DNA of 64,000 nt from an uncultured Maribacter sp. GTDB lineage: Bacteria > Bacteroidota > Bacteroidia > Flavobacteriales > Flavobacteriaceae. The stretch spans positions 434,001 through 498,000 of the forward strand of contig NZ_CANMTX010000002.1 in the NCBI RefSeq assembly GCF_947500985.1, written 5' to 3'. Positions 47,307 through 56,763 of this stretch are shown piece after piece (within the stretch, counting starts at the first letter, position 1; each line of letters starts with the position of its first letter). A model generated the notes under the pieces. That model was not told the DNA's origin. It saw nothing but the letters and a program-made list of their open reading frames with translations, and searched no databases. The translations under genes were made by a program, and so were the position numbers.

Positions 47307-47335
47307 TTAATGACACGATTTAAAAAAGGTTAACA
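47307..47335 (-). promoter_or_regulatory. Bipartite motif TGTTAACC-N15-CATTAA
   Basis: TGTTAACCTTTTTTAAATCGTGTCATTAAA on reverse strand, 27 nt upstream of ATG 47280. Confidence 0.65.
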
Positions 47336-47714
47336 TCAATCTTTTTTCTGAACAACATTTTTTAATGTTTTTCTTTGAAATCTTTAATTGAGCCTTTGTG
47401 ACTTTAGTAGTTTTTCATTAAAGTCAGTTTGACTTTGACCTTGGAAATACAGGAGATCGATTAATTACGAAATGAAGACGTGTACAAATAGTGAACAATT
47501 AGTTGTGTAACTATATGTTTAGTAATAGTTTATTATAGTATGGATTTGAACGAAGAAATTTGTTCTGAGGATGTACAATGACAAACTTCGTTATAACATT
47601 ATACCAAGAATATAAATGAAAATTTTGCTTTTGTATATAGTAACATCAATTTAATAACAAACGGTTGTTGTTTACATCACTTTTCAGCAGACTTAGAACT
47701 ATAATTTTGCAGTG

Positions 47715-47786
47715 CCCTTTAAAAAGGATACGTTCATAATTTGAGTTAGTTTAGTAAAGCCGATTTATACAATCGGCTTTACTTTT
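47715..47786 (+). ncRNA. Candidate small RNA (~70 nt)
   Basis: TAATTTTG (-7 consensus) at 47702..47709 followed by hairpin CCTTTAAAAAGG and terminator-like GTAAAGCCGATT-N5-AATCGGCTTTAC-TTTT. Confidence 0.4.
47754..47786 (+). terminator. Hairpin GTAAAGCCGATTTATACAATCGGCTTTACTTTT
   Basis: 12-bp perfect stem, 5-nt loop, T-tract. Confidence 0.75.
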
Positions 47787-47834
47787 GCCATATAGTGAAG
47801 ACCAATGCCTTTATATATAGTTGATCTTGTTGAA

Positions 47835-47927
47835 CTAATTTTTGTTTTCGCTAAAAAGGAATACCACTAAAAAGGCAACTATTAAACAAATTGCGAAAAA
47901 TCCGAAAAGATTAATGTAATTAGACAT
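47835..47927 (-). CDS. Possible 30-aa single-TM peptide
   Basis: MSNYINLFGFFAICLIVAFLVVFLFSENKN*; hydrophobic core with polar ends. Confidence 0.4.
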   Translation of the reverse strand: MSNYINLFGFFAICLIVAFLVVFLFSENKN

Positions 47928-48086
47928 AAGTAGGAATTTTCAGCTAAACTATAAAAAGTATGGCAGGGCAACCTTCATCTAAAGTTATTTTCGATAAACG
48001 GTGTCCATTCTATAGTTTGATAATTATAAACCAGTAATCATTGGCTGAATTATTGGGTTATCCATCATTAAATAGTCCTGTTTTCT

Positions 48087-48836
48087 TTATGAACCAGTTA
48101 CTATTCTTTTGCTCCATATTTCATACATAGGCTCCCCTTTGCTGTTTTTACCTGTATGGTGCCAGTCATCACCTTCAAGTTTATAATTAAATTCTAATTG
48201 TGCGCCAACTCTAGTATTGTCTTTAGAGAAGAATTCTATTTGTTCTTTATATATCCCATTTACGGATGAGTAGGTACCGCCGCCAGTTCCTGAAAATCGA
48301 AAAGATTCGGTGTCATAGGCTATCCATTGAAATGTATTGTCCATTAAAAATTTTAATGTTTTTCTTGAACTTTGTTCATCTCTTCTTTCTTGCCCGGTAT
48401 CAGGTCCTCTAGTTGCAAAAAGCCAAGCGCCATCTAAATCTTGAGTTGTAGCGACAAGAGGTGTTAAAGTTAGTTTTTGATCCCAATTCATTATTAGATT
48501 TTTACCGTTTATTTCTACAGGAATAGATAATTGTCTTAAAGTATCATTCTTATAATTAGAATTGAATTCTAACAATGCAACCAATAAGGTATTCGATGCT
48601 GTTTTTTCAATTTGAAAAAATCCACCTACTGTTTTAATAAAATTTGCTGGTTCAATTTCATATTCATTGTAAACAAAATAGTCGTCGTTTATCTTTAGTT
48701 GATGCACTATTTTTTGACCATTATTTTGAACGGTGTCTGTATAGATTCCTGGCGAAATTTGACCGTAAATTGTCAAGTTGATTGCAAAAAATAGAAATGC
48801 AAACGCGTTAAACCTTTTTGTATGTACTTTTTTCAT
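48087..48836 (-). CDS. Secreted hypothetical protein
   Basis: Signal peptide KRFNAFAFLFFAINLTIYGQ; DGAWLFATRGPDTGQERRDEQ region. Confidence 0.6.
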   Translation of the reverse strand: MKKVHTKRFNAFAFLFFAINLTIYGQISPGIYTDTVQNNGQKIVHQLKINDDYFVYNEYEIEPANFIKTVGGFFQIEKTASNTLLVALLEFNSNYKNDTLRQLSIPVEINGKNLIMNWDQKLTLTPLVATTQDLDGAWLFATRGPDTGQERRDEQSSRKTLKFLMDNTFQWIAYDTESFRFSGTGGGTYSSVNGIYKEQIEFFSKDNTRVGAQLEFNYKLEGDDWHHTGKNSKGEPMYEIWSKRIVTGS

Positions 48837-48859
48837 TTTTAAAATTTCGTTTTTGTTTT

Positions 48860-48888
48860 TTAATAGGCTAAAAATAAATAAGTTACGA
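48860..48888 (-). promoter_or_regulatory. Weaker copy of the bipartite motif, TAAC-N16-TATTAA
   Basis: CGTAACTTATTTATTTTTAGCCTATTAAA with identical spacing, 24 nt upstream of ATG 48836. Confidence 0.4.
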
Positions 48889-49319
48889 GTTGTGGAAAAA
48901 TAAAATTCATATTAAAATCTTAAATTTAATCTTTTGTCGTAAAAAAAATAAAAAGCCTTGTTTTTTCAATTTTTTTGATTTCATTTGTCCTGTTCTAATT
49001 CACTATTTTGTGTGTTAGATATTTCAAGCTTTTAGCTGAACATTATGTATCGTTATTCTATGTTCGGGTTTGAGGGAAATTGGAAGTATTTTTCTCAAAT
49101 GGCTTATAAGATAGGTTGCCGATTAGTTAAGCAAACTTCCAAATCATTTTCTACTATCATGCAAAGTCAGCATGATTACTTCTTTATTCCTACAACTCAG
49201 AAGCAAATTCTGGTGTGATATCCTACTTAAAAATAGTTACGTTTTCTTAACTTTAAGTCTATAGGCTAGTTACTACATTTATCATAATCATATTTCATTA
49301 TTATTTAATATTCAATTTC

Positions 49320-50732
49320 ATGAATACCAAATACATTGATCTTATTGATCAAACTTACTATTTCCCTCAAGAAGAGTTTAATTTAGATGGTGAGCACTTA
49401 CAATTTCACGGAATTCCGTTGAACGATTTGGTTCAACAATATGGCAGTCCGTTGAAATTTACATACCTCCCAAAAATATCAGAGAATATTTTGAGAGCCA
49501 AAAATTGGTTTGCAAATGCAATAGAAAAGAATAACTATAAGGGTAAATACCATTATTGTTATTGTACAAAAAGTTCTCATTTTCAACATGTAATGCATGA
49601 GGCTCTTAAGAATGAGATTCATATGGAAACCTCTTCTGCTTTCGATATTAATATTATCGAAAAACTAAAAGCAGATGGTAAGTTGACGGATCAAACATAT
49701 GTCATCTGTAACGGTTTCAAACGTGAGAAATACATTGACAATATTGCTAGATTAATTAATAACGGTCACCAAAACTGTGTGCCTATTATTGATAATTATG
49801 AGGAGATAGATTTACTTTCAGATGCAATTAACGACACCTTTAAAGTTGGTATTCGAATAGCATCGGAAGAGGAGCCAAAATTTGAGTTCTATACTTCTCG
49901 TTTAGGTATCGGTTACAAGAATATTGTTCCGTTTTATGAGAACCAAATAAAAGATAATGACAAGGTTGAACTTAAAATGCTTCACTTCTTCATTAATACT
50001 GGTATTCGTGATAATGCGTATTATTGGAACGAGCTTGTAAAATGCTTAAAAGTATATGTGCGTTTGAAGAAAATGTGCCCTTCATTAGATAGCTTAAATA
50101 TTGGTGGTGGCTTTCCAATTAAAAACTCATTGGCTTTCGAATACGATTACCAATATATGATCAATGAGATTTTAAATCAGATCAATATTACATGTTCAGA
50201 AGCAGATGTGCCTGTACCTCATATTTTTACTGAATTTGGTAGCTTTACTGTAGGGGAAAGTGGTGGTGCTATTTATGAGATTTTATACCAGAAGCAGCAG
50301 AACGATCGTGAAAAATGGAATATGATAGATTCGTCTTTTATTACTACGTTACCAGATACTTGGGCAATCAATAAAAGATTTATCATGTTACCAATTAACC
50401 GTTGGAACGATGAATATGAGCGTGTATTGTTAGGCGGATTGACATGTGATAGTGATGATTACTACAATAGTGAACAAAACATGAACGCAATCTATTTGCC
50501 TAAGTATAAAAGGGAGAAACCATTGTATATCGGCTTTTTCAATACAGGTGCCTATCAAGAATCAATAGGTGGGTATGGCGGTTTACAACACTGCTTAATT
50601 CCGCAGCCAAAACATATATTGATTGATAAAGATGAAAACGGTAACTTCACTTACAAACAATTTAGAGCTCAGCAAAAGGCAGAAGATTTGCTTGGTATTT
50701 TAGGGTACGATGTAACTGCTGACGATGAATAA
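49320..50732 (+). CDS. speA: Arginine decarboxylase (type III PLP fold)
   Basis: YHYCYCTKSSHFQHVMHEAL PLP Lys region, LNIGGGFPIKNSL, FTEFGSFTVGESGG. Confidence 0.88.
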   Translation: MNTKYIDLIDQTYYFPQEEFNLDGEHLQFHGIPLNDLVQQYGSPLKFTYLPKISENILRAKNWFANAIEKNNYKGKYHYCYCTKSSHFQHVMHEALKNEIHMETSSAFDINIIEKLKADGKLTDQTYVICNGFKREKYIDNIARLINNGHQNCVPIIDNYEEIDLLSDAINDTFKVGIRIASEEEPKFEFYTSRLGIGYKNIVPFYENQIKDNDKVELKMLHFFINTGIRDNAYYWNELVKCLKVYVRLKKMCPSLDSLNIGGGFPIKNSLAFEYDYQYMINEILNQINITCSEADVPVPHIFTEFGSFTVGESGGAIYEILYQKQQNDREKWNMIDSSFITTLPDTWAINKRFIMLPINRWNDEYERVLLGGLTCDSDDYYNSEQNMNAIYLPKYKREKPLYIGFFNTGAYQESIGGYGGLQHCLIPQPKHILIDKDENGNFTYKQFRAQQKAEDLLGILGYDVTADDE

Positions 50733-50825
50733 AAATAATTTGGCTGCAAAGACCGATACAGATAGAATTACGTATATAGAATTAAAAATAGTACTAAAAA
50801 ACCACTTAACAATAGCTAATATATC

Positions 50826-51764
50826 ATGAGTATATCTAAGAATTATGCCGGTATTTCCGATGAATTCGCACAACTAGAAAAATCGAAAATTATCTTGATA
50901 CCTGTTCCTTATGATGGAACTAGTACTTGGGGTAAAGGAGCGGACAAAGGTCCAGAAGCTTTTTTAGAAGCTTCTGAAAACATGGAATTGTATGACATTG
51001 AAACTGATTCTGAGGTTTACAAACAAGGTATTCATTTAACTGAGCCTATAACCGAAAAAAGTTCGCCAGAGGCAATGGTTAATGAAGTTCATGCTGTTAC
51101 TAAAGACTTTATTAAACGTAATAAATTTGTCACCCTTTTTGGAGGTGAACATTCTATTTCTATAGGATCTATTCGTGCTTTTAATGAATGTTTTGACAAC
51201 TTAACCGTATTGCAGATAGATGCGCATGCAGATTTAAGAGAATCATATGAAGGTACCAAATACAATCATGCTTGTGCAGTATATGAGGCAAGCCAAACTA
51301 CTAATTTGGTGCAGGTAGGTATTCGTTCTATGGATATTATTGAAAAAACGGTAATGGATGAAGAAAAAACATTCTTTGCACATGAAATGGTAGCCGATGA
51401 ATATTGGTCAGATAAGGTAATTGAAGCAATGACAGAAAATGTATTTATTACGTTTGATCTAGATGCTTTTGACCCTTCTATTATGCCTTCAACAGGAACT
51501 CCAGAACCAGGCGGATTACTTTGGTATGAAACTATGGAATTCTTAAAACAGGTTTTTGAAGATAAGAATGTAGTAGGTTTCGATATTGTAGAACTTTGTC
51601 CGAACAAAAATGATAGATCGTCAGATTTCTTGGCGGCTAAATTATATTACAAAATGCTTAGCTATAAATTTGCAGGGCAAGAAATCGATCAAGAGTATGA
51701 TAATACTTTTGACGTTGATTATAAAGCAAACACAAATTCAAGATTCGAAGATGACGAAGACTAA
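50826..51764 (+). CDS. speB: Agmatinase (ureohydrolase family)
   Basis: Mn ligands GGEHSIS, QIDAHADLRESYEG, TFDLDAFDPSIMPSTGTPEPGG. Confidence 0.93.
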   Translation: MSISKNYAGISDEFAQLEKSKIILIPVPYDGTSTWGKGADKGPEAFLEASENMELYDIETDSEVYKQGIHLTEPITEKSSPEAMVNEVHAVTKDFIKRNKFVTLFGGEHSISIGSIRAFNECFDNLTVLQIDAHADLRESYEGTKYNHACAVYEASQTTNLVQVGIRSMDIIEKTVMDEEKTFFAHEMVADEYWSDKVIEAMTENVFITFDLDAFDPSIMPSTGTPEPGGLLWYETMEFLKQVFEDKNVVGFDIVELCPNKNDRSSDFLAAKLYYKMLSYKFAGQEIDQEYDNTFDVDYKANTNSRFEDDED

Positions 51765-52728
51765 AGGTGCGATCACTAATTTTATAGAAAAATACTATTT
51801 ACACTTTAATGCTGCTGCATTGGTTGATGCTGCAAAAGGTTATGAAGAGCAATTAGAAAATGGAGCCAAAATGTTGGTTTCATTAGCAGGTGCTATGTCT
51901 ACTGCAGAAATAGGTAAAATCTTTGCAGAGATGATACGTAAAGATAAGGTACAGATCATTTCTTGTACAGGTGCTAACCTAGAGGAAGATATCATGAATT
52001 TGGTAGCCCATTCTCATTACAAACGTGTGCCTAACTATAGAGATTTGACTCCGCAAGACGAGTGGGATCTGTTAGAGAAAGGCTTGAACAGAGTAACGGA
52101 TACGTGTATTCCTGAAGAGGAAGCTTTTAGAAGATTACAAGAGCATATTTTCAAAATTTGGAAAGATGCCGATGATAAGGGAGAGCGTTTTCTACCTCAC
52201 GAGTTTATGTACAAAATGCTACTTTCTGGCGTGCTAGAGGAATATTATGAAATAGACCTAAAAGATTCGTGGATGTATGCTGCTGCAGAAAAGAACCTAC
52301 CTATCATTTGCCCAGGTTGGGAAGATAGTACTATGGGAAACATCTTTGCATCATATGTAATGAAAGGTGAGTTGAAAGCCAGTACTATGAAATCTGGTAT
52401 TGAATACATGACGTTCTTGGCAGACTGGTATACAGCTAATTCAGAAAACGGAATAGGATTCTTCCAAATTGGTGGAGGTATCGCGGGCGATTTCCCAATC
52501 TGTGTTGTGCCAATGCTTTATCAAGATATGGAGCGTACAGATACGCCTTTCTGGAGCTATTTCTGTCAAATTAGTGACAGTACTACCAGTTATGGTTCTT
52601 ACTCAGGTGCAGTACCTAACGAGAAAATAACATGGGGTAAATTAGATATTAATACACCCAAATATATAATTGAAAGTGATGCGACAATTGTTGCGCCTTT
52701 AATTTTTGCTTACCTATTAGACATGTAA
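51751..52728 (+). CDS. Deoxyhypusine synthase-like protein (possible homospermidine synthase)
   Basis: DHS fold: LVSLAGAMSTAEIGKIFAEMIRKDKVQIISCTGANLEED; conserved WGK (EKITWGKLD); ATG at 51751 rather than the ORF-track start at 51610. Confidence 0.88.
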   Translation: MTKTKGAITNFIEKYYLHFNAAALVDAAKGYEEQLENGAKMLVSLAGAMSTAEIGKIFAEMIRKDKVQIISCTGANLEEDIMNLVAHSHYKRVPNYRDLTPQDEWDLLEKGLNRVTDTCIPEEEAFRRLQEHIFKIWKDADDKGERFLPHEFMYKMLLSGVLEEYYEIDLKDSWMYAAAEKNLPIICPGWEDSTMGNIFASYVMKGELKASTMKSGIEYMTFLADWYTANSENGIGFFQIGGGIAGDFPICVVPMLYQDMERTDTPFWSYFCQISDSTTSYGSYSGAVPNEKITWGKLDINTPKYIIESDATIVAPLIFAYLLDM

Positions 52729-52730
52729 TT

Positions 52731-53054
52731 ATGGACAAAAATGCACATTTAAACAGAGTCATTGTTGACTTTAAGAAATTAACGCCAGAGGTTCTTAAAC
52801 TTTTGGTAGAAAGATATCCAGATGGGTATGATGATCGTAATATTATCTCTTTCAGAAATTCTCAAGGAGAACGAATAGAGGCTGTTGAGGTTTTAACTGA
52901 AGACACTAAATATTTAGTAAAAATCAGTGCCAAGCTTGAGTACACGATGGAGAATTATGATGTGGATGATTATGAAGATTTCGATGATGATGATCCAACT
53001 GCTGTAGTAGAGCCAGATCCTGAAGATATGGTTGATGGTGCAGACGAAGACTAA
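52731..53054 (+). CDS. Small acidic hypothetical protein
   Basis: Intact ORF 2 bp after DHS-like gene; C-terminal DYEDFDDDDPTAVVEPDPEDMVDGADED. Confidence 0.7.
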   Translation: MDKNAHLNRVIVDFKKLTPEVLKLLVERYPDGYDDRNIISFRNSQGERIEAVEVLTEDTKYLVKISAKLEYTMENYDVDDYEDFDDDDPTAVVEPDPEDMVDGADED

Positions 53055-53169
53055 GTTTTCTAGTCCATTATCAAGATTTTACTTAAAGATTCCGGTTTGC
53101 TTTTAGTAAGCCGGAAAATGAATCACACATAAAAATTAAACTAAATATCGTTGTGCTTACAACAGATAA

Positions 53170-54696
53170 ATGAAAATTGACGAAATTGAAAATATTGAAT
53201 TAAAGTTTTTAGACCTTGATGATTATCAGGAATTAAAAACAGCTATGATTTCTGCTTATGCCAACATGCCTGGGTCATATTGGAAAGAGGAACATATAAA
53301 ATCTTTGATCGATAAATTTCCTGAAGGTCAGGTTGTTATTAAGATTAATGGTCAATTGGCAGGTGTAGCATTGTCTATAGTTGTTGATTATGATTCATTT
53401 GATGACAGCCATACCTATGAACAAATTACCGGTAAGTTCAGTTTTGATACTCATGATGATGAGGGCGATGTACTTTATGGTATCGAAGTTTTTATAAAAC
53501 CAAGCTTTAGAGGTTTGCGCTTAGGTAGACGTTTATATGACTATAGAAAAGAGCTTTGCGAGAAGTTGAATTTAAAGAGTATTGTATTTGGTGGTCGTAT
53601 GCCTAATTATCATAATTATGCGGCAGAGTTATCACCCAAAGAATATATTGACAAAGTTCGTCGTAAAGAGATTCAAGATCCCGTTTTAAATTTTCAGATC
53701 AGCAATGATTTTCATCCTGCTAAGGTCATGAAAGGCTATTTAGATGGGGATAAGGCATCTCAAGACTTTGCTATTTTAATGGAGTGGGATAATATCTACT
53801 ATCAAAAACCTTCTAAGAAAGCTGCGACTAAGAAAACCATAATTCGTTTAGGGTTGATTCAGTGGCAAATGCGCCCTTATAAAGATTTAGATGAGCTATT
53901 AGAGCAGGCAGAATATTTTATTGATGCTGTTTCTGGTTATCGTTCAGATTTTGCATTGTTTCCTGAGTTTTTTAATGCACCCTTAATGGCGGTAAATAAT
54001 CATATGTCTACGCCAGATGCCATTAGAGAGCTAGCAAAACATACACAGGCAATTGCACAGAAATTTTCAGAATTTTCGATTTCCTATAATATCAATATCA
54101 TTACGGGTAGCATGCCTGAAATGATAGATGGTCGTTTGTACAATGTCGGTTACTTATGTAGACGAGATGGTAGTATGGAACGCTATGAAAAACTTCATGT
54201 TACGCCAGACGAGGCTAAAGTATGGGGTATGCAAGGTGGTAACCAATTAAAAGCCTTTGATACAGATTGTGGTAAAATAGGTGTATTGGTGTGCTATGAT
54301 TCTGAATTTCCAGAACTTAGTCGTTTATTGGCTGATGAGGGTATGGATATTTTGTTTGTACCTTTCTTGACAGATACACAAAATGGCTATTCTAGAGTGC
54401 GTAATTGTGCTCAGGCAAGAGCAATAGAAAACGAATGTTATGTGGCTATTGCTGGTAGTGTAGGTAACTTACCTAATGTTCAGAATATGGATATTCAGTT
54501 TGCACAATCTATGGTATTTACCCCGTGTGATTTCTCTTTTCCGACCAACGGAATTAAAGCAGAGGCTACACCAAATACCGAAATGATTTTAATTGCTGAT
54601 GTTGATATTAGTTTACTTCGAGAATTAAATCAGTTTGGGGCAGTACGTAACCTTCGCGATAGAAGAACAGATTTATTTGAGTTAAAAAAGAAATAA
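53170..54696 (+). CDS. GNAT acetyltransferase-nitrilase (carbon-nitrogen hydrolase) fusion
   Basis: GNAT motif [23 protein letters not shown]; nitrilase Glu/Lys/Cys in [30 protein letters not shown]. Confidence 0.92.
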   Translation: MKIDEIENIELKFLDLDDYQELKTAMISAYANMPGSYWKEEHIKSLIDKFPEGQVVIKINGQLAGVALSIVVDYDSFDDSHTYEQITGKFSFDTHDDEGDVLYGIEVFIKPSFRGLRLGRRLYDYRKELCEKLNLKSIVFGGRMPNYHNYAAELSPKEYIDKVRRKEIQDPVLNFQISNDFHPAKVMKGYLDGDKASQDFAILMEWDNIYYQKPSKKAATKKTIIRLGLIQWQMRPYKDLDELLEQAEYFIDAVSGYRSDFALFPEFFNAPLMAVNNHMSTPDAIRELAKHTQAIAQKFSEFSISYNINIITGSMPEMIDGRLYNVGYLCRRDGSMERYEKLHVTPDEAKVWGMQGGNQLKAFDTDCGKIGVLVCYDSEFPELSRLLADEGMDILFVPFLTDTQNGYSRVRNCAQARAIENECYVAIAGSVGNLPNVQNMDIQFAQSMVFTPCDFSFPTNGIKAEATPNTEMILIADVDISLLRELNQFGAVRNLRDRRTDLFELKKK

Positions 54697-54733
54697 GAAA
54701 GCTCCTATATTTAGGGGTCAAAAACAAACAAAA

Positions 54734-56104
54734 TTGGATAATTTAAAGATAGTAGGTAGTGAAGAGTGGTGTGTGTTTAATGATTTGGGTATCCCAGCGA
54801 TAAAAGCCAGGGTTGATTCTGGGGCAAAAACATCTTCCATACAAGCTACCAATTTAAAGATTGTTACGAGAAACGGACAAGAATGGGTAAAGTTTGAGGT
54901 AAGTCCGCTACAAGAAAACCGTAGTATAGCTATAGAATGTCAAGCAAGATTGGTTGCTCGCCGTATGGTAAAAAGTTCATCGGGTATATCTGAAGAGCGA
55001 TTGGTTATTAAAACACCGGTGACTATTGGTGAAGATACTTTTGAGATTGAACTTACCTTGGCGAATAGAGATACGATGGAGTTTCGTATGCTGTTGGGTA
55101 GAGAAGCTTTAAATGAACGTTTTGTTGTAAACCCTGCTGTTAACTATCAGTTACAAGAATTTAATGATAAGGAGATAAATACTTTGTACGCTCCTTACTA
55201 CAAAGAGAAAACAGGTTTGAAAATTGCACTTTTAGCCAGTAATCCTAATTTGTATAGTAACAAAAGAATCATGGAAGCTGCAGAGGCTAGAGGTCATGAG
55301 ATACATTTTTTGAATGTAGAACAGGCTTATATGAAGCTTGATGCTCATTCTCCTGAAATTAGATATCGTGGTGGTATTATTTTGAAGGATTATGATGCGG
55401 TTATTCCACGTATTAAACCTTCTGTAACTTTTTATGGTTGTGCCTTAATTCGTCAATTCAATAATTTAGGAGTCTATTGTCAAAACTCATCTGAAGCAAT
55501 TACTCAGTCTAGAGATAAGTTGTTCGCTTCTCAGTTATTTTCTAATCATGATATTCATATTCCTATTACGGGATTTGCAAAATCACCAATGGATACCAAA
55601 GACTTGATTAAAATGGTTAATGGTGCGCCTTTAATAATTAAGCTTCTAGAAAGTACGCAAGGTAAAGGTGTTGTTCTGGCAGAAACTAATAAGGCTGCAG
55701 AAAGTGTTATTAATGCCTTTAAGAGTGTTAATACCAACATTTTGGTACAAGAGTTCATTAAAGAAGCAAACGGACAGGATATTCGTTGTTTCGTAGTAAA
55801 TGGTAGAGTAGTGGCTAGTATGCAACGCCAGGCCCAAAAAGGAGAATTTAGAGCTAATATTCACCAAGGTGGTATTGCTTCTATTATTAAAATAACTGCA
55901 GACGAAAAGAAATTGGCTTTAAAAGCAGCCAAAGTATTAAACCTTGCAGTTGCCGGTGTAGATATTATTCGTTCCAATAAAGGACCGTTATTGTTAGAAG
56001 TAAACTCTTCACCAGGTTTAGAGGGTATAGAAAATGCTACAGGTAAAGACATCGCCAATGCCATGATTATGGCAATTGAAAAGCGTTTGAAATTTATCAA
56101 CTAA
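54734..56104 (+). CDS. RimK-type ATP-grasp ligase fused to N-terminal RimB-like (ATP-dependent zinc protease family) domain
   Basis: N-terminal [19 protein letters not shown]...LLGREAL; C-terminal Rim[29 protein letters not shown]...[16 protein letters not shown] start. Confidence 0.88.
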   Translation: MDNLKIVGSEEWCVFNDLGIPAIKARVDSGAKTSSIQATNLKIVTRNGQEWVKFEVSPLQENRSIAIECQARLVARRMVKSSSGISEERLVIKTPVTIGEDTFEIELTLANRDTMEFRMLLGREALNERFVVNPAVNYQLQEFNDKEINTLYAPYYKEKTGLKIALLASNPNLYSNKRIMEAAEARGHEIHFLNVEQAYMKLDAHSPEIRYRGGIILKDYDAVIPRIKPSVTFYGCALIRQFNNLGVYCQNSSEAITQSRDKLFASQLFSNHDIHIPITGFAKSPMDTKDLIKMVNGAPLIIKLLESTQGKGVVLAETNKAAESVINAFKSVNTNILVQEFIKEANGQDIRCFVVNGRVVASMQRQAQKGEFRANIHQGGIASIIKITADEKKLALKAAKVLNLAVAGVDIIRSNKGPLLLEVNSSPGLEGIENATGKDIANAMIMAIEKRLKFIN

Positions 56105-56132
56105 GTTCTAATTTCAGAAGTGTAAAAACAAA

Positions 56133-56164
56133 AAAAGAGGTTACCTGAAAAGTTAACCTCTTTT
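56133..56164. terminator. Hairpin AAAAGAGGTTA...TAACCTCTTTT
   Basis: Stem with flanking A/T tracts. Confidence 0.75.
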
Positions 56165-56212
56165 AATTTTTATAGTTGAACCTTGATAGTGGTTCGGGCA
56201 TAATTTATAGGA

Positions 56213-56635
56213 TTATCCCATAAACATTAAACTTGATATAATAGCCCAAACACCAAGACCAATAGCTGCTATACCAAATTTGCCTTGTAATGGTGCAAGT
56301 TTAGCTTTTAGCTCTTCTCCTTTTTTCATCGCTTCTGCATTTTTAGATAAAAGCATTTCTTGAATCATGCCATAACCTAATAAGAAGCCTAATACTGCAG
56401 TAACAATACTAACAGCAATCCAGGTAATCCACCAAATTGGAAAACTACCAAGCATACCGAGGTTTAATACTGCGCTAATGATACCCCAGATACCCCAGAT
56501 ACAGAAAATTAGACCAATCCAACCTTGATATGGTGTTATTTTGTCTAATAGCTCTTTTGCATTTGGTTTTTTTGATAAAAGCAATGAAGGCACTGCTAAT
56601 ATTCCAAGAATAATTAATGTAAGTCCGTAAATCAT
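56213..56635 (-). CDS. Hypothetical multi-TM membrane protein
   Basis: Four hydrophobic segments. Confidence 0.7.
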   Translation of the reverse strand: MIYGLTLIILGILAVPSLLLSKKPNAKELLDKITPYQGWIGLIFCIWGIWGIISAVLNLGMLGSFPIWWITWIAVSIVTAVLGFLLGYGMIQEMLLSKNAEAMKKGEELKAKLAPLQGKFGIAAIGLGVWAIISSLMFMG

Positions 56636-56763
56636 AATTTTAAATTTTAGGTTGGTTTCCTGTGAATAACGGATTAATATACTATAAAGTATAAAATTGA
56701 AAAATAAGAATACCTAAAAATGAGTTACAGTTTTTTTTAAATGACATTAATTTTCGTTTGTGA

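Noticed and set aside
51610-51750. ORF-track N-terminal extension of the DHS-like gene
   Set aside because: Overlaps the agmatinase coding region in another frame; homology begins at the ATG at 51751
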